Assembly (NCBI RefSeq): GCF_024349785.1
Contig: NZ_AP018817.1
Location: 2,325,501 to 2,389,500, forward strand
Reading direction: 5' to 3'
DNA from: Sphingomonas bisphenolicum
GTDB lineage: Bacteria; Pseudomonadota; Alphaproteobacteria; Sphingomonadales; Sphingomonadaceae
Length of the DNA: 64,000 bases
The position numbers and the translations under genes are program-made. Below, one piece after another: positions 1 through 10,309 of this stretch (positions within the stretch are counted from its first letter, which is position 1; each line of letters begins with the position of its first letter). Under the pieces are notes generated by a model. That model was given only the letters and a program-made list of their open reading frames with translations. It searched no databases and was not told the origin of the DNA.

Positions 1-336
1 CTGACCGGCTATGTCGAGCTGCGCTATTCCGAAGAGGATAAGCGCGTCGTCTATGAGCCGGTGAAGCTGGCCCAGGATTTCCGCAGCTTCGACTTCATGA
101 GCCCGTGGGAAGGCGCGCAATATGTGCTGCCCGGCGACGAAAAGGCCGCTGCGCCTGTTGCTCCGGCTGCAACCGCCGCTGCTCCGACGCCCAAGGTGAC
201 GGAGAAGAAGGGCGAGAGCGGGGCGGGTGAGCCGACCGATAGCAAGGCGAAGGAAAAGTCGGCGGATGCGCCGGCCAAGCCCGCTGCGGCCACCGATGAA
301 GGCAAAGGTGCAGCCAAGCCGGAGGACAAGGCATAA
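1..336 (+). CDS. nuoC: NADH-quinone oxidoreductase subunit C (C-terminal part)
   Basis: The reading frame is open from base 1, so the gene begins outside the window and only its last 111 codons are here. The first residues ([20 protein letters not shown], then [12 protein letters not shown]) match the C-terminal end of the 30-kDa subunit of complex I, which sits in the peripheral arm next to NuoD. After about residue 50 of this fragment the protein becomes a low-complexity Ala/Lys/Pro/Glu tail of about 60 residues, a lineage-type extension rather than a catalytic part. The stop TAA shares its last A with the ATG of nuoD (TAATG), so the two are translationally coupled. Confidence 0.93.
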   Translation: MTGYVELRYSEEDKRVVYEPVKLAQDFRSFDFMSPWEGAQYVLPGDEKAAAPVAPAATAAAPTPKVTEKKGESGAGEPTDSKAKEKSADAPAKPAAATDEGKGAAKPEDKA

Positions 337-1571
337 TGTCCGATTATCTGGAAAAGCTGGATCATCAGATCAACGCGGACGATCCGTCCTACGGCGATAC
401 CGAAATCCAGAATTACACGATCAACTTCGGTCCGCAGCATCCTGCAGCCCACGGTGTGCTGCGTCTGGTCATGGAACTGGACGGTGAAATCGTCGAGCGC
501 TGCGACCCGCATGTCGGCCTGCTGCATCGCGGCACCGAAAAGCTGATCGAATATAAGACCTATATGCAGGCGCTGCCCTATTTCGACCGGCTGGACTATT
601 GTTCGCCGCTCGGCATGGAGCATAGCTATGTTCTGGCGGTCGAAAAGCTGCTGAACCTGGAAGTGCCGCTGCGTGCGCAATATCTGCGTGTGTTTTTCGC
701 GGAACTGACCCGCATCTGCAATCACATGCTGAACCTCGGATCGCATGTGATGGACGTCGGTGCGATGACGCCGAACCTGTGGCTGTTCGAAATCCGCGAG
801 GATTGCCTCAACTTCTTCGAACGCGCGTCGGGCGCCCGTATGCATTCGGCCTATTTCCGGCCAGGCGGCGTGCACCAGGACGTGCCGCTCAAGCTGCTGA
901 CCGATATCGCCGACTGGCTCGACGGTCGCTTGCCACGCCTGTTCGAGGATGCGATCAGCCTGGTGGCCGACAACCGCATCTTCAAGCAGCGCAATGTCGA
1001 CATCGCGATCGTGTCGAAGGAAGACGCGCTGAAATGGGGCTTTTCCGGTCCCATGATCCGCGGGTCGGGCATCCCTTGGGATATCCGCAAGTCGCAGCCT
1101 TATGACGTGTATGATCGGATGGAATTCGACGTGCCTGTTGGCACAGCCTTCGACTGCTACGACCGGTTCATGGTCCGCGTCGAGGAAGTCCGCCAGTCCG
1201 CCCGCATCATGAAGCAGTGCCTGAACGAAATGCCCGAAGGCCCGATCGCCAGCTTCGACCGCAAGGTGTCGCCGCCCAAGCGCGGCGAGATGAAGCGCTC
1301 GATGGAAGCGCTGATCCATCATTTCAAGCTCTATACCGAGGGCTTCCATGTGCCCGCAGGCGAAGTCTATGTGGCGACCGAAAGCCCCAAGGGCGAATTC
1401 GGCGTCTATCTGGTCAGCGACGGCAGCAACAAGCCCTATCGCTGCAAGATACGCCCGACCGCCTTCAGCCACCTGCAGGCGATGGATTTCATGATGAAGG
1501 GCCACATGCTGGCCGACACCACCGCTGTCCTCGGCGCCATGGACATCGTGTTTGGAGAGTGTGACCGCTAA
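336..1571 (+). CDS. nuoD: NADH-quinone oxidoreductase subunit D (49-kDa)
   Basis: A 411-residue protein of the usual length for the 49-kDa subunit of complex I. With NuoB it forms the quinone-reduction chamber at the base of the peripheral arm. The motif [13 protein letters not shown] near residues 31–43, containing the quinone-site histidines, is intact, as is the C-terminal [12 protein letters not shown] typical of the family and its [NiFe]-hydrogenase relatives. The ATG overlaps the nuoC stop by one base and the gene ends on a TAATG overlap with nuoE, so it belongs to one coupled operon. I see no frameshift or missing conserved segment. Confidence 0.98.
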   Translation: MSDYLEKLDHQINADDPSYGDTEIQNYTINFGPQHPAAHGVLRLVMELDGEIVERCDPHVGLLHRGTEKLIEYKTYMQALPYFDRLDYCSPLGMEHSYVLAVEKLLNLEVPLRAQYLRVFFAELTRICNHMLNLGSHVMDVGAMTPNLWLFEIREDCLNFFERASGARMHSAYFRPGGVHQDVPLKLLTDIADWLDGRLPRLFEDAISLVADNRIFKQRNVDIAIVSKEDALKWGFSGPMIRGSGIPWDIRKSQPYDVYDRMEFDVPVGTAFDCYDRFMVRVEEVRQSARIMKQCLNEMPEGPIASFDRKVSPPKRGEMKRSMEALIHHFKLYTEGFHVPAGEVYVATESPKGEFGVYLVSDGSNKPYRCKIRPTAFSHLQAMDFMMKGHMLADTTAVLGAMDIVFGECDR

Positions 1572-2239
1572 TGGCTGACGCAGTGCATATCCCGGACGAG
1601 GCCGAAACCCGTGCGCGCTGGGGCGCGTTCGAGTGGACCGCTGAAAATGCCGAACAGGCCAAAAAGGTCATTGCGCGCTACCCCGCCGGGCGCCAGCAGT
1701 CGGCGGTGATGCCGCTACTCGACCTGGCCCAGCGTCAGGTTGGTGCGGAAACGCAGACCAACGGCTGGCTGCCCGTGCCGGTGATGGAGTATATCGGGCG
1801 TCAGCTCGATATGCCCTATATGCGCGTCTATGAGGTCGCGACCTTCTACACCATGTATAATCTGGCCCCGGTCGGCCGCTATCATGTGCAGGTGTGCGGT
1901 ACGACGCCGTGCATGTTGCGTGGATCTGACGACGTGTTTTCGGCGTGCAAGAACAAGGGTCTGGTCAAGGGCGGCACGACCCCCGACGGCCTGTTCACTC
2001 TTAATGAAGTCGAATGCCTGGGCGCTTGCGCCAACGCGCCGATGGTCCAGATCAATGACGATAACTACGAAGATCTGACCTATGACAGCATGAGCGCGAT
2101 CCTGGAGACGCTGGCCTCTGGCGGCCAGCCCAAGATCGGTCCGCAGATCGACCGGCAGACCAGCGCGCCCGAAGGCGGCCCGACGACCCTCAAAGAGATG
2201 GTCACCGAAAATCACGATTATCGGGGTGAATGGGCATGA
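1571..2239 (+). CDS. nuoE: NADH-quinone oxidoreductase subunit E (24-kDa, [2Fe-2S])
   Basis: A 222-residue thioredoxin-like iron–sulfur subunit of the NADH-dehydrogenase module. The four ligands of the [2Fe-2S] cluster N1a are visible as C109 and C114 (VCGTTPCML) and C149 and C153 (ECLGACANAP), the standard spacing. The C-terminal 40 residues are an extra tail common in alphaproteobacterial versions. The stop (TGA at 2237–2239) overlaps the ATG of a small membrane ORF rather than nuoF, which is the only unusual point of its context. Confidence 0.98.
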   Translation: MADAVHIPDEAETRARWGAFEWTAENAEQAKKVIARYPAGRQQSAVMPLLDLAQRQVGAETQTNGWLPVPVMEYIGRQLDMPYMRVYEVATFYTMYNLAPVGRYHVQVCGTTPCMLRGSDDVFSACKNKGLVKGGTTPDGLFTLNEVECLGACANAPMVQINDDNYEDLTYDSMSAILETLASGGQPKIGPQIDRQTSAPEGGPTTLKEMVTENHDYRGEWA

Positions 2240-2385
2240 GCGCGCTGATCGCCATCATCCTGGGCATCATCGTGTTCGTGATCGCGCTCAAGATCATCGG
2301 CGCGGTGCTGGGCCTGGTCATAGGGCTGGCGCTGGCTGTCTTTGCCTATTTCGTGGCTGAAAAACTGATCGGAAAGGGCCGGTAA
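2236..2385 (+). CDS. small membrane protein between nuoE and nuoF (49 aa)
   Basis: A 49-codon ORF starting with ATG at 2236 (ATGA overlap with the nuoE stop) and ending on TAATG shared with the nuoF start at 2385. Coupling at both ends in an operon where nearly every junction is built this way argues that it is translated. The product starts [19 protein letters not shown] and is almost entirely Ile/Leu/Val/Gly/Ala, enough for one long or two short membrane helices, ending in a basic ELIGKGR tail. I do not recognise a named family. A role as an accessory or assembly peptide of complex I is inference from position only. Confidence 0.72.
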   Translation: MSALIAIILGIIVFVIALKIIGAVLGLVIGLALAVFAYFVAEKLIGKGR

Positions 2386-3728
2386 TGGCCGACGACACCG
2401 CACCTCCCGCGCCGCCTCCCTTCGTGGGGCCGCTGTCCGACAAGGACCGCATCTTCACCAATGTCCATGGCTTCCAGGATTGGGGCATCGACGCGGCGAT
2501 GAAGCGCGGCGATTGGGACGATACCAAGAAGCTGATGGAAATCGGCCAGGACGCGATCATCGACATCGTCAAGGCGTCGAACCTGCGCGGCCGTGGCGGC
2601 GCTGGCTTCCCGACCGGCATGAAGTGGAGCTTCATGCCCAAGGAAAGCAAGGATGGCCGTCCGAGTTTCCTGGTCATCAACGCCGACGAATCCGAGCCGG
2701 GGTCTTGCAAGGACCGTGAGATCATCCGCCACGATCCGCACAAGCTGATCGAAGGCGCGCTGATCGCCGGTTTTGCGATGCGGGCGCGCGCCGCTTATAT
2801 CTACATCCGTGGCGAGTTCATCTACGAAGCGAAGGTGCTCTTCGCCGCGGTCGAGCAGGCCTATGAAAAGGGCTTCATCGGTAAGAATGCCTGCGGGTCT
2901 GGCTATGATTTCGACGTCTTCGTCCATCGTGGCGCTGGCGCTTACATCTGCGGCGAAGAAACCGCGCAGATCGAAAGCCTGGAAGGCAAGAAGGGCCAGC
3001 CCCGTCTGAAACCGCCTTTCCCGGCGGGCGCGGGCCTCTATGGCTGCCCGACCACGGTGAACAACGTCGAGAGCATCGCGGTCAGCCCGACGATCCTGCG
3101 GCGCGGCGCGGCTTGGTTCAACGGCTTTGGCCGCGAGAATAATCGCGGCACCAAGCTGTTCCAGATCAGCGGCCATGTGAACAAGCCCTGCGTCGTCGAG
3201 GAATCGATGTCGATCCCGTTCCGCGAATTGATCGATCGCCATTGCGGCGGTATCCGGGGCGGCTGGGACAATCTGCTCGCGGTCATTCCCGGTGGATCGT
3301 CGGTGCCGCTGGTCCCCGCCAGGGAAATCATGGACGCGCCGATGGACTTTGACGGGCTGCGTGCGCTCGGCTCGGGCCTTGGCACCGCCGCCGTCATCGT
3401 CATGGACAAGTCGACCGACATCGTCCGCGCGATTTCGCGTCTTTCCTACTTCTACAAGCATGAGAGCTGCGGCCAGTGCACGCCCTGCCGCGAAGGCACC
3501 GGTTGGATGTGGCGCGTGATGGAACGGTTGCGCACCGGCGACGCCGACCAGAGCGAAATCGATATGCTGTATCAGGTGACCAAGCAGGTCGAAGGCCACA
3601 CCATCTGCGCGCTCGGCGACGCGGCGGCGTGGCCGATCCAGGGGCTCATCAAGCATTTCCGCCCGGAAATCGAGCGCCGCATCAATGAAAACAAGGGTAG
3701 CGCCCCCGTCATGGAGGCAGCGGAGTAA
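2385..3728 (+). CDS. nuoF: NADH-quinone oxidoreductase subunit F (51-kDa, FMN)
   Basis: A 447-residue subunit that oxidises NADH, carries FMN and passes electrons to cluster N3. The glycine-rich nucleotide/FMN segment [13 protein letters not shown] is at about residues 68–80. The [4Fe-4S] ligands appear as [13 protein letters not shown] near residue 360, with the fourth cysteine in [13 protein letters not shown] further on. Length and motifs are standard. The start ATG shares its A with the stop of the small membrane ORF, and two bases separate its stop from nuoG. Confidence 0.98.
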   Translation: MADDTAPPAPPPFVGPLSDKDRIFTNVHGFQDWGIDAAMKRGDWDDTKKLMEIGQDAIIDIVKASNLRGRGGAGFPTGMKWSFMPKESKDGRPSFLVINADESEPGSCKDREIIRHDPHKLIEGALIAGFAMRARAAYIYIRGEFIYEAKVLFAAVEQAYEKGFIGKNACGSGYDFDVFVHRGAGAYICGEETAQIESLEGKKGQPRLKPPFPAGAGLYGCPTTVNNVESIAVSPTILRRGAAWFNGFGRENNRGTKLFQISGHVNKPCVVEESMSIPFRELIDRHCGGIRGGWDNLLAVIPGGSSVPLVPAREIMDAPMDFDGLRALGSGLGTAAVIVMDKSTDIVRAISRLSYFYKHESCGQCTPCREGTGWMWRVMERLRTGDADQSEIDMLYQVTKQVEGHTICALGDAAAWPIQGLIKHFRPEIERRINENKGSAPVMEAAE

Positions 3729-3730
3729 CC

Positions 3731-5737
3731 ATGCCGAAGGTCAAAGTTGACGGCGTAGAACTCGAAGTTCCGGCGGGCGCCACAGTCCTCCAGGCTTGCG
3801 AGATGGCGGGGAAGGAAATTCCGCGCTTCTGCTATCATGAGCGGCTGTCCATCGCGGGCAATTGCCGCATGTGCCTGGTCGAAGTGAAGCCCGGACCGCC
3901 CAAGCCGCAGGCGTCCTGTGCGCTCCCCGCGGCCGAAGGTCAGGACATCCGCACCGACAGCGAAATGGTCAAGAAGGCCCGCGAAGGTGTGATGGAGTTT
4001 CTGCTCATCAACCACCCGCTCGATTGCCCGATCTGCGATCAGGGCGGCGAGTGCGACCTTCAGGACCAGTCGGTGGCCTATGGTCGTGGCGCGTCGCGCT
4101 ATGACGAAAATAAGCGCGCGGTGACCGAGAAGAATATGGGGCCGATCGTCAAGACGGTCATGACCCGCTGCATCCAGTGCACCCGCTGCGTGCGCTTCGC
4201 CGAAGAAGTCGCGGGCGTGCCGGAAATCGGCGCCATCTATCGCGGCGAAAATATGCAGATCACCACCTATCTCGAACATGCCGCCAAGAGCGAGCTGTCG
4301 GGCAATGTGGTCGACCTGTGCCCGGTCGGCGCGCTGACCGCCAAGCCCTACGCCTTTGAAGCGCGTCCGTGGGAACTCAAGAAGACCCATGCCATCGACG
4401 TGATGGACGCGCTCGGCACCAACATCCGCCTCGACAGCCGTGGTCGTCAGGTGCTGCGCGCCGTGCCGCGTATCAATGACGACGTGAACGAGGAGTGGGC
4501 GTCCGACAAGACCCGGCACAATGTCGACGGTCTGGTCCGCAAGCGCCTCGACAAGCCCTATGTCCGCAAGGACGGCAAGCTGGTTCCGGCGACTTGGGCG
4601 GAGGCCTTCGCGGCCGTCGCTGCGATCCAGCATGGCGGCAGCGTCGCGGCGATCGCCGGCGACCTGCTCGATTGCGAAACCATGTTCGCTGGCAAGGCGC
4701 TGGTCGAAAAGCTGGGCGGCACGATGCTGGAAGGTCGCCAGACCGGCCTGTCCTACGATGTGTCGAGCCTGTCGTCGGTCGTGTTCAACACGCCGCTGGC
4801 AGACCTTGAAACCGCGGACGTCATCTTGCTGGTCGGCACCAATCTGCGCTGGGAAGCGCCGCTGGTGAACACGCGCATCCGCAAGGCGATCAAGAAGGGC
4901 GCGAAGGTCTTCGTTGTGGGGCCGGAGTTCGATCTGACCTACAAGGTCGAATGGCTGGGCAATGATGCCTCGCTACTGGCGAATCTCCCCGAAGCCTTAC
5001 TGGAAGCGTTCAAGGGCGCGGCCCGTCCGGCGATGATCGTTGGTGGCGGCGTGCTGGCCAAGGACGGTGCGCATGGCGACACGCTGGCGCTGGTCGAGAC
5101 GCTGGGCCTCGTGAAGGATGGCTGGAACGGTTACAATGTCCTGCACTTCGCGGCGGCCCGCATGGGCGGCCTGATGCTGGGCTATGCGACCAAGGGCGGC
5201 ATCAAGGCTGTGGCGCAGGCCGCACCCAAGCTGCTCTTCTCGCTGGGGGCCGATGAAGTCGACTATTCGGCCTTCGGCAGCAGCTTCAAAGTCTATGTCG
5301 GCCACCATGGCGACAAGGGCGCACATGCGGCGGATGTGATCCTGCCGGGCGCAAGCTATGCCGAAAAGGCCGGCACCTACGTCAATCTGGAAGGCCGCGT
5401 GCAGTTCGGTGAGAAGGCCGTGTTCGCGCCGGGCGACGCCCGCGAGGACTGGTCGATCCTGCGTGCGCTGTCCGAAGCGCTGGGCGCGAAGCTGTCGTTC
5501 GACAGCTTTGGGGAGCTCCGCGCCGAGATGGCGAAGGCGGTTCCGGCGCTGGGCGTCGAAGGTCTGGCCGACTATGGCTGGTCCTTGCCGTCGTTGCCCA
5601 CCGGCGCGACCGGTGAATTCGCTTCGCCGATCGAGGATTTCTACCTGACCAACGCCATCTGCCGCGCCAGCCCGACGATGCAGCAATGTTCGTCCGAGCT
5701 GATCCACGGTGTGACCTTCGCGGAGGCCGCAGAGTGA
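3731..5737 (+). CDS. nuoG: NADH-quinone oxidoreductase subunit G (75-kDa iron–sulfur)
   Basis: A 668-residue iron–sulfur subunit forming part of the electron wire between NuoF and the NuoI/NuoB clusters. The N-terminal ferredoxin-type [2Fe-2S] site is seen as C34, C45, C48 and C63. It is followed by the His-Cys3 [4Fe-4S] site ([17 protein letters not shown]) and the four-cysteine site beginning [10 protein letters not shown]. The C-terminal half is the molybdopterin-oxidoreductase-like scaffold without cofactor. At about 670 residues it is the short mitochondrial/alphaproteobacterial form, not the ~900-residue enterobacterial form. The stop overlaps the GTG of nuoH. Confidence 0.98.
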   Translation: MPKVKVDGVELEVPAGATVLQACEMAGKEIPRFCYHERLSIAGNCRMCLVEVKPGPPKPQASCALPAAEGQDIRTDSEMVKKAREGVMEFLLINHPLDCPICDQGGECDLQDQSVAYGRGASRYDENKRAVTEKNMGPIVKTVMTRCIQCTRCVRFAEEVAGVPEIGAIYRGENMQITTYLEHAAKSELSGNVVDLCPVGALTAKPYAFEARPWELKKTHAIDVMDALGTNIRLDSRGRQVLRAVPRINDDVNEEWASDKTRHNVDGLVRKRLDKPYVRKDGKLVPATWAEAFAAVAAIQHGGSVAAIAGDLLDCETMFAGKALVEKLGGTMLEGRQTGLSYDVSSLSSVVFNTPLADLETADVILLVGTNLRWEAPLVNTRIRKAIKKGAKVFVVGPEFDLTYKVEWLGNDASLLANLPEALLEAFKGAARPAMIVGGGVLAKDGAHGDTLALVETLGLVKDGWNGYNVLHFAAARMGGLMLGYATKGGIKAVAQAAPKLLFSLGADEVDYSAFGSSFKVYVGHHGDKGAHAADVILPGASYAEKAGTYVNLEGRVQFGEKAVFAPGDAREDWSILRALSEALGAKLSFDSFGELRAEMAKAVPALGVEGLADYGWSLPSLPTGATGEFASPIEDFYLTNAICRASPTMQQCSSELIHGVTFAEAAE

Positions 5738-6783
5738 CCGCTTTTTTCCAAAATCTGGGCGTGCCGTTCGAAGGCGCCTGGTTCCTGTCGACCATCATCG
5801 GCATCCTGCTGATCGCATTGCCGGTCATGCTGGCGGTTGCGATGATCATCTATGCCGACCGCAAGATCTGGGCGGCGATGGCGCTGCGCCGTGGTCCCAA
5901 CGTCGTCGGTCCCTTCGGCCTGCTCCAGTCCTTCGCGGACGGCCTCAAGGTCTTCCTGCAGGAAACCATCGTCCCGTCGGCATCGAACAAGGCGCTGTTC
6001 CTGATCGCGCCGATCATCACCTTCACCGTGGCGCTGATGGCCTGGGCCGTGGTCCCGTTCCAGCTTGGCGTGGTGCTGGCCGACGTCAATGTGGGCTTGC
6101 TCTACATTCTCGCGATTTCGTCGCTCGGTGTCTACGGCATCGTGCTGGCAGGCTGGGCATCCAACTCCAAATATCCCTTCTACTCCGCGATCCGCGCCAG
6201 TGCGCAGATGATCTCCTATGAAGTCTCGATCGGTTTCATCATCATCACCGTGGTGCTATGGGCGGGCAGCTTCAACCTGACCGCGATCGTGGAGAGCCAG
6301 AAGGGCTATTATGGCTTCCTGAACGGCAACGGCTTCAACCCACTGCTCTTCCCGATGGCGATCATGTTCCTGATCTCGGCCCTGGCCGAAACGGCGCGCG
6401 CGCCCTTCGATCTGACCGAAGCGGAAAGCGAACTGGTCGCGGGTTACCAGACCGAATATTCGTCCATGGCCTTCGCGCTCTACTGGCTGGGCGAATATGC
6501 CAACGTGATCCTGATGTGCGCGCTCAACGCGATCCTGTTCTGGGGCGGTTACCTGCCGCCGTTGGATTGGGCGCCGCTCTATTATGTGCCGGGCATCCTC
6601 TGGCTGTTCGCCAAGATCCTGTTCTTCTTCTTCGTCTTCTCCTGGGTGAAGGCGACGGTGCCCCGCTACCGCTACGACCAGTTGATGCGACTGGGCTGGA
6701 AGATTTTCCTGCCGACCTCGCTCTTCTTCGTCTTTCTGGTATCGGGCTTCCTCATGCTGACGCGCTATGGAGGCGCACAATGA
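5734..6783 (+). CDS. nuoH: NADH-quinone oxidoreductase subunit H (membrane, quinone site)
   Basis: A 349-residue polytopic membrane subunit that completes the quinone tunnel and links the peripheral and membrane arms. Conserved signatures include [23 protein letters not shown] near the N-terminus and the charged loop [19 protein letters not shown] in the middle. I place the start at GTG 5734, giving a GTGA overlap with the nuoG stop. An upstream in-frame ATG at 5686 would add 16 hydrophilic residues inside nuoG and is less likely. Confidence 0.96.
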   Translation: MTAFFQNLGVPFEGAWFLSTIIGILLIALPVMLAVAMIIYADRKIWAAMALRRGPNVVGPFGLLQSFADGLKVFLQETIVPSASNKALFLIAPIITFTVALMAWAVVPFQLGVVLADVNVGLLYILAISSLGVYGIVLAGWASNSKYPFYSAIRASAQMISYEVSIGFIIITVVLWAGSFNLTAIVESQKGYYGFLNGNGFNPLLFPMAIMFLISALAETARAPFDLTEAESELVAGYQTEYSSMAFALYWLGEYANVILMCALNAILFWGGYLPPLDWAPLYYVPGILWLFAKILFFFFVFSWVKATVPRYRYDQLMRLGWKIFLPTSLFFVFLVSGFLMLTRYGGAQ

Positions 6784-7265
6784 GCCTCGGTTACTACGTC
6801 AAGAGCTTCACCCTCTGGGAGTTCGTGAAGGCGCACTGGCTGACCTTGAAATATTTTTTCAAAGCCAAGGCGACGATCAACTACCCTTACGAGAAGAACC
6901 CAATTTCGCCGCGATTCCGGGGTGAACATGCGCTGCGCCGCTATCCCAATGGGGAAGAGCGCTGCATCGCGTGCAAGCTGTGCGAGGCCATCTGTCCGGC
7001 GCAGGCGATCACCATCGAGGCGCAGCCGCGCGCCGATGGTTCGCGCCGCACCACGCGCTATGACATCGACATGACCAAGTGCATCTATTGCGGTTTTTGT
7101 CAGGAAGCCTGCCCGGTGGATGCGATCGTGGAAGGGCCGAACTTCGAGTTCGCGACCGAAACCCGCGAGGAGTTGATCTACGACAAGGCCAAGCTCCTGG
7201 AAAACGGTGACAAGTGGGAACGCGCGATCGCCGCGAACCTTGCCGCCGATGCCCCCTATCGTTAA
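6780..7265 (+). CDS. nuoI: NADH-quinone oxidoreductase subunit I (two [4Fe-4S])
   Basis: A 161-residue ferredoxin-like subunit with two [4Fe-4S] clusters (N6a, N6b). The ligands are C62, C65, C68, C72 ([12 protein letters not shown]) and C101, C104, C107, C111 ([12 protein letters not shown]). The start ATG at 6780 overlaps the nuoH stop (ATGA). Length fits the TYKY subunit of alphaproteobacteria and mitochondria. The following gene is 29 bases downstream, one of the few true gaps in the operon. Confidence 0.98.
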   Translation: MSLGYYVKSFTLWEFVKAHWLTLKYFFKAKATINYPYEKNPISPRFRGEHALRRYPNGEERCIACKLCEAICPAQAITIEAQPRADGSRRTTRYDIDMTKCIYCGFCQEACPVDAIVEGPNFEFATETREELIYDKAKLLENGDKWERAIAANLAADAPYR

Positions 7266-7294
7266 GCCGCGCGCGTCAAAGGGAATATGAACCT

Positions 7295-7906
7295 GTGATC
7301 CACGTCCTCGCCTTCTACCTGTTCGCCATTTTGGTGGTGAGCAGCGGCGCGCTCACGATATTGTCGCGCAACCCGGTCCATTCGGTCCTCTGGCTGATCC
7401 TGGCTTTCTTTAACGCCGCCGGCTTGATGATTCTCGTCGGCGCCGAATTCATCGCGATGCTTCTCGTCATTGTCTATGTCGGCGCGGTCGCGGTGCTGTT
7501 CCTGTTCGTCGTCATGATGCTCGACATCGACTTCGCTGAGCTGCGCGCCGGTTTCGTCGATTATCTGCCCTTCGGGCTGCTGATCGCATTGGTGCTGCTG
7601 GCTGAAATCGTGCTCGGCATCGGCCTGTGGAGCGCTGGTCCCATCGAACTGGCACAGCGCGCCGCGCCGGTGAACCCGGAACTCAGCAACATCCAGGCGA
7701 TCGGCGGGCTGCTTTACACCCGCTATATCTTCCTGTTCGAGGCGGCGGGCATCGTCCTGCTGGTCGCGATGATCGGCGCGATCGTCCTGACCCATCGCGC
7801 ACGCGGCGGCGTGAAGGGCCAGAATATCGCCAAGCAGAACCGCCGCCGTCCGCAGGATGCGGTCCGCAATATCAATCAGCCCGTGGGGCAGGGGGTGGAG
7901 CTGTGA
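7295..7906 (+). CDS. nuoJ: NADH-quinone oxidoreductase subunit J
   Basis: A 203-residue membrane subunit with five predicted helices, corresponding to mitochondrial ND6, in the proton-pumping arm. The segment [18 protein letters not shown] contains the characteristic pi-bulge helix region. I choose GTG at 7295 because the downstream protein aligns from [15 protein letters not shown] and an AAAGGGAA ribosome-binding site lies about 9 bases upstream; the nearby ATG at 7287 is out of frame. The stop overlaps the GTG of nuoK. Confidence 0.95.
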   Translation: MIHVLAFYLFAILVVSSGALTILSRNPVHSVLWLILAFFNAAGLMILVGAEFIAMLLVIVYVGAVAVLFLFVVMMLDIDFAELRAGFVDYLPFGLLIALVLLAEIVLGIGLWSAGPIELAQRAAPVNPELSNIQAIGGLLYTRYIFLFEAAGIVLLVAMIGAIVLTHRARGGVKGQNIAKQNRRRPQDAVRNINQPVGQGVEL

Positions 7907-8208
7907 TCGGCCTTCAACATTATATGGTAGTCAGCGCCATCCTCTTCGTGATGGGGGTGCTGGGCATCTTCATCAACCGCAAGAATGTCATCATCATCCT
8001 GATGGCGATCGAGCTGATCCTTTTGAGCGTGAACATCAACCTCGTCGCTTTCAGCGCCTTCCTGGGCGATCTGGTGGGCCAGGTCTTCAGCATGTTCGTG
8101 CTGACCGTCGCAGCGGGTGAGGCGGCCATCGGCCTCGCCATCCTCGTCATTTACTTCCGTGGTCGCGGCACCATCGCCGTCGACGATGTCAACCGGATGA
8201 AGGGCTGA
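7903..8208 (+). CDS. nuoK: NADH-quinone oxidoreductase subunit K
   Basis: A 101-residue, three-helix antiporter-like subunit (ND4L). The two functionally important membrane glutamates are present in [15 protein letters not shown] and [17 protein letters not shown]. Its start is GTG at 7903 within a GTGA overlap with nuoJ. Length is standard. Confidence 0.97.
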   Translation: MIGLQHYMVVSAILFVMGVLGIFINRKNVIIILMAIELILLSVNINLVAFSAFLGDLVGQVFSMFVLTVAAGEAAIGLAILVIYFRGRGTIAVDDVNRMKG

Positions 8209-8218
8209 GCCTCCTGAC

Positions 8219-10309
8219 ATGATCCAGCTTATCGTCCTTCTTCCGCTCCTCGCTGCAGCGATTGCCGGCCTTGGCAACAAGGCGCTGGGCAAGCTGCCGG
8301 CGAAGATCGTCACGACCGGCGCGCTCTTTGCCTCCTGCGCAATGAGCTGGCCGATCTTCATCAGCTTCCTGACCGGCAGCGCCGAAGCGCATGTCACGCC
8401 GCTCTTTACCTGGATCGAAAGCGGCAGCTTCGACGCCCAGTGGGCGCTGCGGGTCGACGCGATGACCGCGGTCATGCTGGTGGTCATCACCAGCGTATCG
8501 AGCTTGGTCCACCTCTATAGCTGGGGCTATATGGATGAGGAGCCGGATCAGCCGCGCTTCTTCGCCTATCTCTCGCTCTTCACATTCGCGATGCTGATGC
8601 TCGTGACCGCGAACAATCTGCTCCAGATGTTCTTCGGCTGGGAAGGCGTGGGTCTGGCTTCGTACCTGCTCATCGGCTTCTGGTTCCGCAAGCCCAGCGC
8701 CAATGCGGCTGCGATCAAGGCGTTCGTCGTCAACCGCGTCGGCGACCTTGGCTTCATGATGGGCATTTTCGGCACCTATCTGGTGTTCAATACCATTTCG
8801 ATCCCAGAAATTCTGGAAATGGCCCCGTCGATGGCCGGGTCGACCATTGGCTTCCTCGGCCATCGCTTCGACACCATGACGGTCCTCTGCCTGCTGCTGT
8901 TCGTCGGCGCGATGGGCAAATCGGCGCAGTTGGGCCTGCACACCTGGTTGCCGGACGCGATGGAAGGCCCGACACCCGTGTCGGCGCTGATCCACGCGGC
9001 GACCATGGTCACCGCGGGCGTCTTCATGGTGTGCCGCCTGTCGCCGATGTTCGAAACCTCGGCCACGGCGCTGACGGTGGTCACCTATGTGGGGGCCGCG
9101 ACCTGCCTGTTCGCCGCGACCGTCGGCACGGTGCAGACCGACATCAAGCGCGTCATCGCCTATTCGACCTGCTCGCAGCTTGGCTATATGTTCTTCGCGG
9201 CGGGCGTCGGCGCTTATGGCGCGGCGATGTTCCATCTGTTCACCCACGCCTTCTTCAAGGCGCTGCTGTTCCTGGGTGCCGGTTCGGTCATCCATGCGAT
9301 GCACCATGAGCAGGACATGCGCTATTATGGCGGCCTGCGGAAAAGCATCCCGATCACCTTCTGGACGATGACGCTGGGCACGCTCGCCATCACCGGCGTC
9401 GGCCTGCCGCTCGTCGGCGTGGGTTTTGCCGGCTTCTATTCGAAGGACGGCATCCTGGAAGCGGCCTATGCCGCGGGTGGAGCGGGGACCGGCGCGTTCC
9501 TGGTCGGCGTGTTCGCCGCGCTGCTCACCAGTTTCTATAGCTGGCGCCTGGTCTTCCTGACCTTCTTCGGCAAGCCGCGCTGGACCCCGTCCGAGCATAT
9601 CCAGCATGCGCTGCATGATGCCCACGGGCATGACGATCATGCCGCCCATGCGCATGACGATCATGCCGCCCATGCGCATGACGATCACACCCATGCGGTG
9701 GACGGTCATGACGATCATCACGCTCATGATGCTGTCGACGGTACGGGTGGCTATCACCCGCACGAAAGTCCGCTGGTGATGCTGGTCCCGTTGATCGTGC
9801 TGAGCCTGGGCGCGGTGTTCGCCGGCTTCCTGTTCCACGACCAGTTCATCGGCCCCGAAGGCGGCATCGCATTCTGGAAGGGCGCGCTCGCGTTCGACAG
9901 CCATTTGATGCACGCGGCGCATGAAGTGCCGACCTGGGTCAAGTTCGCCCCGTTCACGGTGATGCTGACCGGTCTGTTCGTCGCCTGGTTGAGCTATATC
10001 AAGAACACCGACTGGCCGCAGCGTTTCGTCGCGACCTTCACCGGACTGTACACCTTCCTGCTCAACAAATGGTATTTCGACGAGCTGTATCACTTCCTGT
10101 TCGTCAAGCCTGCCTTTGCCATCGGCCGCTTCTTCTGGAAGTTCGGTGACGTCGGCTTCATCGACCGCTTCGGGCCGAATGGCCTTGCCGCGCTGGTCGT
10201 GCAGGGCAACAAGATCACCCGTCGGCTTCAGTCCGGCTACCTCTACACCTACGCGCTGGTGATGCTCATCGGGCTTGCCGCGGCCGCAACCTGGGCGATG
10301 ACACGATAA
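8219..10309 (+). CDS. nuoL: NADH-quinone oxidoreductase subunit L (ND5 antiporter-like)
   Basis: A 696-residue distal antiporter-like subunit with the long lateral helix expected of ND5. The conserved pump core is visible in [23 protein letters not shown], in [28 protein letters not shown] (broken here only by normal family variation) and in the [19 protein letters not shown] region. An unusual feature is a His/Asp-rich cytoplasmic insertion at about residues 460–512 built from tandem HDDHAAHA units. The ORF ends with a TAATG overlap with nuoM. Confidence 0.97.
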   Translation: MIQLIVLLPLLAAAIAGLGNKALGKLPAKIVTTGALFASCAMSWPIFISFLTGSAEAHVTPLFTWIESGSFDAQWALRVDAMTAVMLVVITSVSSLVHLYSWGYMDEEPDQPRFFAYLSLFTFAMLMLVTANNLLQMFFGWEGVGLASYLLIGFWFRKPSANAAAIKAFVVNRVGDLGFMMGIFGTYLVFNTISIPEILEMAPSMAGSTIGFLGHRFDTMTVLCLLLFVGAMGKSAQLGLHTWLPDAMEGPTPVSALIHAATMVTAGVFMVCRLSPMFETSATALTVVTYVGAATCLFAATVGTVQTDIKRVIAYSTCSQLGYMFFAAGVGAYGAAMFHLFTHAFFKALLFLGAGSVIHAMHHEQDMRYYGGLRKSIPITFWTMTLGTLAITGVGLPLVGVGFAGFYSKDGILEAAYAAGGAGTGAFLVGVFAALLTSFYSWRLVFLTFFGKPRWTPSEHIQHALHDAHGHDDHAAHAHDDHAAHAHDDHTHAVDGHDDHHAHDAVDGTGGYHPHESPLVMLVPLIVLSLGAVFAGFLFHDQFIGPEGGIAFWKGALAFDSHLMHAAHEVPTWVKFAPFTVMLTGLFVAWLSYIKNTDWPQRFVATFTGLYTFLLNKWYFDELYHFLFVKPAFAIGRFFWKFGDVGFIDRFGPNGLAALVVQGNKITRRLQSGYLYTYALVMLIGLAAAATWAMTR
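9629..9697 (+). repeat. 24-bp tandem repeat encoding HDDHAAHA in nuoL
   Basis: Two perfect 24-base copies (9629–9652, 9653–9676) and a third degenerate 21-base copy (to 9697), in frame within nuoL. Each full copy encodes eight residues rich in histidine and aspartate. The surrounding 50 codons are also His/Asp-rich, so the tract probably grew by slippage from such sequence. Confidence 0.9.

Noticed and set aside
51-1505. Long minus-strand open frame opposite nuoC/nuoD
   Set aside because: A shadow of GC-rich coding sequence; the product is His/Arg-rich without recognisable motifs and opposes intact nuo genes. The same applies to long antisense frames at 2346–3656, 8189–10093, 10249–11853, 11853–13547, 43788–46721, 46579–48252, 48417–49859 and 51269–53602.
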